Source of the DNA: Tyto alba
Taxonomy: Eukaryota > Chordata > Aves > Strigiformes > Tytonidae
Direction of reading: 5' to 3'
Assembly: GCF_018691265.1 (NCBI RefSeq)
Contig: NW_024881303.1
Span: forward strand, 14,129,777-14,193,776
Length of the DNA stretch: 64,000 nucleotides
Part shown: piece after piece, positions 26,901 to 37,500 of the stretch
Layout of the letters: the number at the start of each line of letters is the position of its first letter
How positions within the stretch are numbered: the stretch's first letter is position 1
Notes under the pieces: generated by a model
The model's database searches: none
What the model saw: the letters and a program-made list of their open reading frames with translations, nothing else
What the model was told of the DNA's origin: nothing
Program-made: the position numbers and the translations under genes

Positions 26901-27777
26901 ACTAAGTAAATACATCAGGAGAGGATTGAATGACTCTTAACCAGTGGTCTGGACTGGGTTCAGAGATGACACTGTGAAAATTTACTTATTCGCTGTATGG
27001 GGATTGGATTAGATTGAGAGTTGCTAGAAAAATCAACCTAGTAGGGTAATATCTTGTCTCGAGTGCATACACGAATTTCATGAAGCGTAGGTTTTGCATT
27101 AGTGTGAAACGTGTAACCAGAGGTGGTATTTCTCACAGATGGAGAAAACTGTGTTATAACTGTAACAGGGACTGTGAGTATAGGGAAGGGGCATAAATTG
27201 TAACCTTGATTTATGGGAAAAAGAGGTCAGTCCCCGGAATTTGGGATGTCTCTGAGAGTTGATGGAAGGACACTGTCAGAAAGTGCCAAAAGTTTGCTTT
27301 GCTTAGAAACAAAGGAAGTGGCTACAAAGGAGCTGCACTTGAATTGACTAACTGTTAAACACGGATTTGTTAAACACGGATTCGTTAAACAGTAGAGGAC
27401 AAGACCAGGTTAACCTCTATATTCGCCACCAAGAAGACTTTTATCTCAGCTGTGGGCTGCAACCCCATAGGCATGAGAGGTGGGAGTGTATGTTATACCA
27501 GACCTCTGCTAATCATCCTGACATGGTTCGCTTTAATAGCGGCAAATCCGTGCATCAAGTGCTTACTGTTATGTCCAACATCAGAGTGTGGAAAAAGGTT
27601 GGATTTTTCTTCCTTTGTGCTATGGCAGGCTTACTGTTCTTACCATGTCTAATACCCTACTTTATATGGCTAATATCTCATGTTATTGAGGGGATGCAAA
27701 TAACAGCAATGTCGGTAAACCCTGAAATGGCTGCATTGACTGGTGTCCACGAAGTTATGAGATTAAGAAAAGAATGA
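26901..27777 (+). pseudogene. ERV env remnant: transmembrane-subunit tail
   Basis: Only about 0.9 kb separates integrase from the polypurine tract, too little for a complete env. The readable part is 27367-27777, ending in TGA. It has one strong hydrophobic segment at about residues 79-104 (FFFLCAMAGLLFLPC and onward), followed by a short tail, as in the membrane anchor of a TM subunit. I could not recognise surface-subunit, fusion-peptide or immunosuppressive-domain sequence upstream. The stretch 26901-27366 is unassigned remnant sequence with stops. Confidence 0.65.
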
Positions 27778-27814
27778 GACTAAGTGTTAGCAAGCTCAAG
27801 CAAAATATGGTATT

Positions 27815-27826
27815 AAAAAGGGGTGG
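27815..27826 (+). other. Polypurine tract of the ERV
   Basis: AAAAAGGGGTGG lies just upstream of the 3' LTR at 27829. This is the expected position of the plus-strand primer of reverse transcription. It is interrupted by one T. Confidence 0.7.
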
Positions 27827-28299
27827 TTTGTGATAAATAATAGAAGAATTTTGCTTTCGCTAAAAGTAATGAAACAATTACTTTTACTGAGTTAGGTTAA
27901 AGCTATTATTAGTACAACGATCCAAATTTTAAGAAAAGTAAAAGAATTTACTACTGGGAAAAGGGGGGAATTGATCAGAGGAAACACCAACCCAACAGTC
28001 CCCCCCTTCTTGGGATGCTCACCAGATGGTCCATGTCACAGGGCGGTAACTCCTTTGCAATGGAATAAGAAAGAACATGATGGGCCATCCCTGGTATCTC
28101 TTGTCCTTGAGATAAGAGAGGAACTGAAACCACTGAGCCAGAAAGACAAAGGAGCTGCAAATTAGCCCAGACTTGAAGGACAAGGTGTACGTGACCACAG
28201 GACTGAGTTGGAGCAGAAGTAAGGGTCAGTGAGCCAACACAGTGAAGAAGACTACGAGCCTTCATCTGCAGACCCCTGCCTACGACCACCAGGGAGCAC

Positions 28300-28441
28300 T
28301 GCGCAAGCGCGACGGGAGGAATTTGGGGCGGGGGGATATGTTAATGATTTCTCAGAATTGTAATATTCCTTCCCTATCCTTGGAGTAGTGATGCATATGT
28401 ATTAGGGTAGATGAATATGTAACCATTTATACAATAAAAGG
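28300..28441 (+). promoter_or_regulatory. Core promoter elements in the ERV 3' LTR
   Basis: In order: an NRF1-like TGCGCAAGCGC, an Sp1-type GC box and a TATA-like AATAAAAG, spaced over 140 bp. Transcription would start near 28465 and run rightward, antisense to WDR25. The motifs are seen; activity is inferred. Confidence 0.55.
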
Positions 28442-28514
28442 GAGCCCCTTTTGGCTCCAGAGGGCACGCCATTGCACCCAGCCCTGTATTCTTTGCTCCA
28501 CTGACGTTGTTCCC

Positions 28515-28520
28515 AATAAA
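28515..28520 (+). terminator. LTR polyadenylation signal
   Basis: AATAAA preceded by CCC and followed by ACC, located between the TATA-like box and the 3' end of the LTR as expected for the end of R. Confidence 0.7.
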
Positions 28521-28522
28521 AC

Positions 28523-28526
<4 letters not shown>

Positions 28527-28563
<37 letters not shown>
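28527..28563. repeat. (TA)18 microsatellite within the LTR
   Basis: A perfect TA dinucleotide array begins 6 bases after AATAAA inside the 3' LTR. The alternating Tyr/Ile stretches in open frames over it come from the array. Confidence 0.95.
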
Positions 28564-28566
<3 letters not shown>

Positions 28567-28581
28567 GGCTTGTTTCTCACA

Positions 28582-28586
28582 CTCTG
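28582..28586 (+). repeat. Target site duplication, right copy
   Basis: CTCTG immediately after the terminal CA of the 3' LTR, matching the left copy. Confidence 0.7.
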
Positions 28587-31500
28587 CAAGCTTCATCTGG
28601 CCACGTTCAATTCTAGGGATGGTTCCATATGACTTGCCCAGGATTTTCCTTCCGTGCTCAAATCTGTTGAATTTATCTCAGTGTAACTTTGATATACTAG
28701 TGTGTGCCCTGCTGCAAGGAGGATACAGTGCAGTGCATCCCCAGAAGATAAATTCCAGTTTTAAGTTTCAATATTCATCTTCCAGAGGAGAAAGGAAGCT
28801 CTACTTGCTATTTGCAAGAAGTGGCATTTGATGTTTACTCTTCAGCAATCACTTAAGAGATGCATCCATGCCCACAGAAAGTCATATAAAGGTGAGCCAA
28901 TGCATATCAAGAAACAAATATGGGTGTGCAGAACTGAAAACAAAGCAATTAAAGGACAAGCTATGCACCTTCAGTACAAATAAGTTATGAAAAGGTAGGA
29001 GCTGTGGATGCTCAGCTGTAACAGAATGTGCCTGCCCCAAGTCATAAATACCATTCTGTTCTTGGAAGTCAGAGATGTTAACTGTGTTACACTCACAAAT
29101 GGAGAATCTACGATATTTCATTACCAAGGAAAAATGCTTCAAATCCCATCAGAGGATCATCTCAAAGCCACCATCAAGTCTGCATTTTCTTAGAGAGTCT
29201 CTTAAGTAGTTCCTCATTCCTGTGTATTTCTACTGCTTAATAATAAAAAGGGGAAAATGTGGCTAGAGGGAGTATTCCAACATACTCTATCTGAAGCTTG
29301 ACATGAATGTCTACTCAGTAGCTGGTGCTTAGTCCATATAGGCAGACCCCCGTCATTAAAAAAAGGAGAGAGGTCATAAAGGGATATGTCCTTTGCATGT
29401 GACTTCGCCTCTCTCTGCCAAACACTCAGATGTCAAATTAACAGATTCTCCAGGATGAAAGGCATTTCAGGGATCTTCCTTCAACTGAGATAGTCAAGTG
29501 CTTCAAGAATAATTTGTGTGGAAATTGTTTTTTTCTAGTCTGTCTTTCTTTCTTCACTTTTATGCTGGATGTGCTGGCTCAAACCAGGATGGAACAATAA
29601 GCCTGAAAGACTGCATGGGCATAACCAGCAGAGTTGATGAAATGACCTGCATCCCCAAAGAGCATCCAATGTGATGCCTGAACCCAGAAGCACGTCCTCT
29701 AAATTACAAAGGTAAACAATGAACAAAGAGACACTAATCAACTGGCTTAGAGCATGGCAATTCTGCACACAATATAGAACTAGGTTACAGTATAGCCACT
29801 GGATTTCAGTTTCAAAAGAAGATTTTTTCAGGACCTGGTACTAAACAGGAGACAAGAGTGTCCCCTAGAAATTTAGGGCCATTAAAAACTTCCTATTTCA
29901 GGTGAGTGAAGTTGCTGATCATGCCTCCTCTGCCAAAAAGGAACATGAATTACAGACCCTTTACCAGAAGAGGATCCCAAAATCATTCCTCTGAGTGCCA
30001 TCTACATATGAGCTCAGAAAAAGGATTTCCATCCAAGAACAGTTTAAGGCTGAAGGCAAAGGCCACAAACACTGTAATTTAAAAAGTCATGGTTGTAACA
30101 ACTATGGTTTTACTTTCAAAGTAAGTGTTTTTAAGAAATTAATCAACCTAGAACTATTTAGAAAGTTGTATTTTAAATACCAAAGGCTGCTGAACTTTAA
30201 GCATACCTGGCAATAAACAGCTTCAAAGTAAAGGTTTCTAAAATAAACTAATAGATTTACATGGAATAAAGGCTTACATTTTTAGTACATAATAAATTAC
30301 TCAGGCAGGGGGAACAGTTCATTTAAAATTACATAGGCTGATATATATATATCTGTCTTCCTTCACTGGCTTTTAAATACGTGTATCAAGTATTATAGGA
30401 CTAGACTCTAATCATGCATCTGTCAAAGGAAGAGAGATTTATATTCAATTATTTTTACCAAGAGATCAACTGTTTTAAGTGGTTTTGTTTGACTTCAAAA
30501 CCCAGCCCTTACAGAAACTCAGATTATTTCTAGATGAAATACTAAATTCTCATTAAACCTGAGGTTGCTCTTTTATCTTGTGATGTCAGATGTGATTTTA
30601 ATTGCCGAGCTAAAAAGTTAAAAGCACATGTTTCAGCCTGCTACTCTGAAAATACTGCTTATTGCCACACATTCAAGCAATATTTTACATTATAAACAGC
30701 AATCAGTCCTTCCTTTCCCCTTATAAAGCAGCCCAAAACCAATGAAATATACAACTGTTATTAGGAAAAAAGCATGTATTACCTCCCCTAAATCTACAAT
30801 TATAAAATAATGAATTCTCCAATATTTGAAAGAAATAAACAGTCAAGACTCAAAGCTTTGAAATTTGCTAGTTATTTTCAAAGATTTTCTTCAATGCCTT
30901 TCTGGCATTAAGATATTATGAATACTTTAATTGCATTTTTTCCAATTTTATTAAAATTGGCTTTAATGTGTCAAGCTGGTTCATATTTCACTACTAGTTC
31001 TTAGTCTTCTGTACTTCACTATTTATAACGTTGCCCTTCCATTTCTTTTCCATTAACTGCTTTCATCTCATTTCTTCTCATATTATAGAAAGTATGGTGA
31101 TTACATAGTTATCTGCTAGGATTAATATATAGGGCCAAAATGGCAGGTACAAACAGCCAAGTGACAAAACTATACTAGAGATCTCTTTATAAAAGCAATT
31201 TTCTTTTACTTCTCTGAGGCATGTTGTAATTCAATTGCTTTTTCACATTCTTCATAATATTTGGAAATAAGAGCTGTAGAAGTTGCTTGCTTTTCTGTAT
31301 AGTTTAGGAACATTGTGAAAATACTGTAACCAGCATTTTAGGTAACATAACCAGACCTCCACATCCTCAAGATCAAAAGTTCACAAATCGCATAAGTAAC
31401 TAAACAATATGACAGATGAGATTTATTATAGATTATATGCTTCCAGATCCTATTTTCTGACTGAAAGCTTCCAGGAAAACAGCCCCTGAAAATAAAGTAC

Positions 31501-34500
31501 TTTGGGTTGAAGATGATAAAAACTCTTGGTAAATCGCAAAAGAAAACAAGAGGGGGTAAGCACTCAAGTAAACAGCAACCACAGAAGAATGTTCAGTGGT
31601 CTGCTATGCTATCAACCAGCTCATAGGACACAAAATAAAGGCTTTTACCTTACTGACCAACCAAACTAGGCATTCATTCCTAGGGAAAAAGTGACATCAG
31701 AGTAAGTAACGTAATGTGAGAACTCATCAAGCATATAACCACTGAAAAATGAGGAACTGAGCATATCTCTTCCATTGTCATTCTGTGATTATCTCTAATG
31801 CACTTGCCTCCAAGAAAATTAGACTGCAGAAAAGAAAATATAGCAGCCTTACTTTTAGGAAGAGAAAGGTGCATCTATTCAAACAGATAGTCACTAATTG
31901 CACAGTGAACCCCAGAATAATGATTCAATTGTGATAAGTTAGAGGTTGGAAGAAAGTATCAGGAATTAAGTTGTACGCATTTTGAATTTGCATGCATAAA
32001 GGAACTACAGCAGAGCAAATCAAGAATACTAAACAAAAAATTCATTTCTAGAGGATGCATAACAAAATTAAAAACTTTTTTAATGGATCAAGTTGATTTC
32101 AACATAACATCTGTAGATAAATAACAAATCCTTTTCCTCTTCCTCTGTCAATGGTTCCTACTACATAAACAACAGCAAGAAATCACTTCCAACTTCTTGA
32201 TTAATCTAAACACAAAGAAGGCATTTAAGAAACAGTCCCGTTCAAGGACAATGTAGGATGGTACTAAGTTACAGGAAGCATGAAGAATTAGTATGCTTTG
32301 ACTAGAACATATTCTGCTCCCTTCCAACATATGCTCAGATTGCTCCACAGATTTCTGAAGCTGACATGACCTGCTCCTTTCCCTTTTTGAAATAACATTG
32401 TCTCTGCTGTGTCTCAAGGAGAAGGAATAAAAAAAAAAAAAAAATTGTCTCTGAAATTTGAACGTCATATCTGCTAACATGCACAGATTCAAGAGAATGG
32501 TACTCTCTGAACCATACTGCTTTTCTGATCTCATAAATATCTAAATACAGTAATTTCTATTAAATACAGTAAAGAAGGAAGCCCCACACTACCTACAGAA
32601 AATCATGTCTTTTCTAGTTTGCAAAGCAGGCTCAAAACTGTAGTTGAAAAGATTCTTCAAAAGTCAATGGGTCAGAGAGAAGAAGTGGTCCCACAGAAAA
32701 ATTACAAAAAGGTATTTGCTGCTGCTGCTTCTTCTCCAGATTGGTAGGTATGCCTAGGTAAGGTGCCTAAGTAAGCGTCTCCAGCCACTGCATGATTAAA
32801 AAAAAAAAAAAAAATCTGCTTTTGAATGGGCTCGTAATGTAATATATATAAATTCCTATAATAACTACAGGAGAATTTAGAATGTTTCATTGTAGTTTCA
32901 ATTAGTGTTGTCTTAAAATAGTGAGCTAAATATTCTAGTTTTAGTAGAAGGTAAAATTTCCTGAAAGGCAAGTTACAAGTTGGATCACTGTCTTTGCACT
33001 CTTTTGTCTAAACATGGAGTTAAACTGTGTAAAAACTAAGAGCTAAGGTCCAGAAAAAACTATGAGCTAAGGTCTAGCTTAGTGTATAACCTGTAAGTGT
33101 TAACAAACTTATTTATATACAATTATGAAGGATGTAAATAGATGTTCAGATTGTTATATAGACTACGATTGATGACATTTGGGGTATAGAAGCTTAATTT
33201 GTTAACCACGTGTCCCAAAAAAGTTTTTCAGCAGGATTCTGTAAAGCTAACACATTTTCAGATGTGTTGAACACTTGCTCCAGGAACGTTTAAAAGTGTG
33301 CTAGGGAACATATTTTAAATGACATCCATCTTCCTAATCTAGACACAGTGTAAGTAGTATATATCAATGCTGTCATTTGAGCAAGCACTTGCAGGTTTCC
33401 ACTGGCTTTCTTCTTGCAGCAGACATAACTCAAAACATGATTTCCTTACTAATCCAAAGCATAGGACTAGTGATGATAAAAAAGAGCCAACTTTATTATT
33501 GTTTTAATACCTGGATAAGAGTTTGCATTTACATAGTTTATTACTAGACTAACCATACTACTATAGAAACAAGGAGAAAGGAAAGTAGCAAAACATAAAA
33601 AATTCAATTAGCTGAGACATCCAGCATAAGGTCTCACTTCATTATTTCTTTTTCACCAAAAAATGTAATAGCAAAATGTTTCAAGTACATTTATCAAACC
33701 AATTAGGTGGAAAATCTTCTCTTTTACAAAAAAAAAACAAAACAAAACAAAAACAAAAACACCCCAGTACATTAATTAGATCTTAAGATAGCTCTTATTT
33801 TGTAGGGGGCTTTATCCAGGCAGATGCATTTTAAGTTATAATACTAGTTGCATACTGCTAACCAAGTTAACAGTATTACTAGAAACAAGTCAGTGGTACG
33901 AAAACCAATTTGCAAACATGTCAACAAGCTTTAATCCTGGTGAATCCAGCAAAGGCTGAGTTAAGTGCAAGCACTACGTTTAGCTTCAGGAGGCAGCACT
34001 AACATACTAAGCATGCTTATGAAATACATTTCCAATTATTTGGTGTGTTTTATTTTAATCTTCCCTCCCACAGAAACTCAGCAGCCTTTTCCCCAATGAA
34101 GGCTCCATAACTGTTAATTGTGAAGGTTCATTTGGGTGGTTTTACCTTTAACAGGAGAACAAAAACCCAATCAAAAGTGTACTTTGAGCTGCCACCATCC
34201 TATAAAATGATTTTAAGAAACCACTAATATACCAAGGTAAAACATTGACATTTTCAGCTGGCAAAGGGAGAGACAAAATAAGTAGAATAGAATTCTGCAA
34301 AAAGAAAACAAAAACATCACACCACTATGCCAGGAACTATCCATCTGATTACATACAGTAAGGGAATGGTCTTGGTAAAGCTTTAATAATGAGACCTACT
34401 ACACTTAACCTGAGCTTGTTTGCTGGCTGTCTACTCTTGGAAATACACCTTACGATTCCATACTTCAAAAGCTAACTTGTAGCACAAGGAAAATCTAACC

Positions 34501-37500
34501 AGCCAATCAAAACTGAAAACATAAATAATTTTAAAGTATACAAACTGGCCAGGTTTTTGTCAATATAAATAATTGTTAGCCTCCATGGGATCCTTTCAAG
34601 TCAAAAGTTGCAAACAAAACTCATAAGAAAAATGTAAATGATAAAAAACAAACAAACAAAAACCAAAATAGTGTAATGGTAAAAGACTGAATAAGACTGA
34701 CATAAACATTTCATCAACAGTTCTATTAGAGAATTCATAAATTATATATTGTCATTGTATCAAAAGCTAAAGTTTTACCCCATGTGCTATATTTTTCTAA
34801 AGACATACTAATCTCATCTGCAACTAACTTTTTGCATCCCCTCAATTAGGAAATGGAAAATGTAAAGAAAACACTGACACTGGTGAATTCTTATTTCTTG
34901 GACATTATTCTTGCCTGGAATTACAGAAAGACAGACAGGATGGAAAGCTGGGATATGACATTATTTTGATTTGGTGCTTTTCAGTATTCTTTCCCTATTA
35001 ATTCTATGCAGTTTCTGGACAAACAAGCTCAATCCTCCAGCATTTCACAACTCTCGAGGGCGGCCTTCCCTTTCAGTTGTTTGGATAGCACATACACACA
35101 CATTCGGTGTCCAGATGAAATGTTGCTAAACATTAACAAGTAACACATGCATGGATGTTGCAACGTGAAATGCCAGAATACTAATAATAACATATTTAAA
35201 TGCTCAATTAAAGTAAATAAATGCTAGAGTATTACATACTTATTCAGAAATAGGCTCTGCTGCCTTTATAAACTGAAGCTACAGATTAGAATTAGTTCAT
35301 TTATAAAGGATGTTTACCTAAAATAAACATCTCTGCAATGAGAACTGAAATAAAATTGTCAAAGTATGAACAAGATCAGGGTAAAAACTTGGCCTGCCAC
35401 ATCATTTACATGAAAACACAGTTAAAAGTTTTAAGGTTATTCAGTGCTTCCATGACACAGCAACTCATTGTAAAATTTTCTTTTTATTATGCCATATCTG
35501 TAGCTGTGTCTGTTGAACTAAAGTTGTGCCAGATTTATAGTAGTCTAGTTCCATTAAATACCTGGGCTTCACTAAAATAACAAAGCTAAACAGGCATTTT
35601 CATTCAGGCTATTTGCACAGAATAACATAAGCACTAGATATGTAATAATCTACTTCATGACACCTAGCTTCTGAGTCGCACATACACATGAAATAGAGTG
35701 CATCATGAGAAATTCTCCTCTTGGATGGCAAATCAAGTCAATATACACATTACTGTTATTATGCAATGCAGGTAAAATTTTATGAAAATCAGTTACTACC
35801 TTATTATTACTGACACAGACAAAATACTTAGATACGGAAGATACACCTAATACAACAATCAAACAAAAAAAACCCCTAATACTCCTTTTATTTGACAGAA
35901 TGGTAACTTACAGGGTGTGTTATATTTAACAAACCAGTGAAAAAATTAAGGAGATCTTAAATTGTGCTGCTACAGTCCATTATGAAGTGCAATTATGAGA
36001 AGGTACAATTATTTCAGTGCAAGTCCTCAGAGAGGCCATTAAGGTGCCATTAAAAGACTATTATAATGTTTAACTTCAACAGTAAAGCTACTTCATTACA
36101 AGTCATACTGTCATTTTAAAGAGAGGAATGCAATTCTCACAAAAAAGAGGCATTCTAATTCATAGTAACTACATCATCCTCGTTTTGGCTTTTATTTGCA
36201 TTTTTAAAGTTTGTTAACCTTCTGCTTGCTTCTGTAAGAATTAAGATCCAAGTGGTCCAATTTCTAGATGTGTTGCCATTGACAAGTCATTAATGCCAAT
36301 GGAAGTTGAGGGTGGAGGGATAATAAACTTTAAAATCCAAATTTTCAAACTCAATCTAAAAATTAATCTCTCAATGTTATAGCATCTACTATAACTTACC
36401 CTCCTAACTGAGGGAATATTAACACCACTATTAATTTCTGATTAAGCAATTAGTGGTTTTATACACATACTGCATAAGTATGCAGTTAAGAACAATTAGA
36501 GAATATATTTATGACCACGTGATAAGCATTAAGGGCTGGAAAAATATTGCAAAATTACTTTCACATGCACTAAATAAATATTGATTCTTCACCTTCAGGC
36601 ACTGAAGATAGCTGCTCTGTTCCGTCTAGAGATTCTCTAACCTTGGCTGCACTTTTCACCTGAAAGATCGTTTCTCTCAAAATCTGAATAAGTCATCCCT
36701 GTGGAGTGTTTAGGTTATTTCAGATGTACTTAGAAGGCCAATCTAGCACTTATTCCCACGTGGCTCTGCCACAGTGAAGTGACCGATTAATAGTTTTGAA
36801 GACAAGAGATGTGTCAGAGAGCTGCCCGGGCCTCAGCGCGCTGTGACACCGCAGCACAGGCGATGCTTACAGAGCGGCATCCTCTCTCCACGCACCAAGG
36901 CGGCCACATCACGACACGAGTGACTTGCTGCTGAATGCGGAGCAGACACGTCTTCCTACGGATGCACAGGCACCACTCAGGAGAAGGGTTCAGGGGAACA
37001 ATAATCCGACGCTTTGTTACTAAATATGGTTTTAAAAGGGTATTGTTAGAGAATGTGTTATTAAGTGGCGATACTCAGCAATGTCTCCAAAAAGAGCAAT
37101 ACTAAAGTGGGCTTTCAGAACTGAAAGAAACCCCCAGTGGGGACACAGACTATGCAGCTACCTTAAACTGACTGTCAAGTAACACACTTTTCTTAATCAC
37201 TTTTCATGGATCCCTTAGAAGTAATCTGTGTTCCCAAGGATCCAGTAATCACAGACTTAAGACACTACCACTACTTCTTAAATGATATTTTTAGAGCATC
37301 ATTACATTATTGAAGTATGATCGCTACTGTGCAAGCTTTGGCCTATCATTTGTTATAAAGGTACTTCAGCTTTGAACCTCTCACCCAAAATAAATGAAAA
37401 CTGATTAACTTCAACAGTAGTTGATTTTTCAACTCTAATAATTACAGGCTGAAAGCAGGAAGGGGGTGAGAACTGGAACAAGTGCATCTTCCTTGAGGAA

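Larger units (their letters stand above)
24437..28581 (+). mobile_element. Decayed class I endogenous retrovirus with internal deletions
   Basis: A 4.1-kb proviral remnant in plus orientation, antisense to WDR25 in intron 2. The order is 5' LTR stub, protease tail and RT start, RT connection and RNase H, integrase, env tail, polypurine tract and full 3' LTR. A 5-bp target duplication, CTCTG, flanks it (24432-24436 and 28582-28586). The first 25 bases of the stub match the 3' LTR start at 23 positions. The residues SPHNTPILPVKK, the RNase H layout and the integrase motifs place it with gammaretrovirus-like (class I) elements. Gag, most of protease, the polymerase core and nearly all of env are gone, and several frames carry stops or shifts, so no protein is intact. 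I cannot name the family without a repeat library. Confidence 0.92.
27829..28581 (+). repeat. 3' LTR of the ERV (753 bp)
   Basis: Starts TGTGATAAATAATAG and ends TCTCACA, with TG and CA termini. The U3 holds an NRF1-type palindrome TGCGCAAGCGC (28300-28310), a GC box GGGGCGGGGG (28325-28334) and a TATA-like ACAATAAAAGG (28431-28441). The polyadenylation signal AATAAA is at 28515-28520. A (TA)18 array then occupies what should be the R/U5 boundary, and U5 is short. A second purine run, AAAAGGGGGGAA, at 27959-27970 lies inside U3 and is not the priming tract. Confidence 0.85.

Noticed and set aside
27959..27970. AAAAGGGGGGAA as polypurine tract of the ERV
   Set aside because: The LTR start, shown by its match to the 5' stub, lies at 27829, upstream of this run, so the run is inside U3. 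The tract at 27815-27826 is in the right place.
28374..28596. Two minus-strand frames with alternating Tyr-Ile
   Set aside because: They translate the (TA)18 array within the LTR.
32148..32534. 128-codon minus-strand frame
   Set aside because: It crosses a T-run that gives a poly-Phe stretch and shows no domain; treated as a chance frame.
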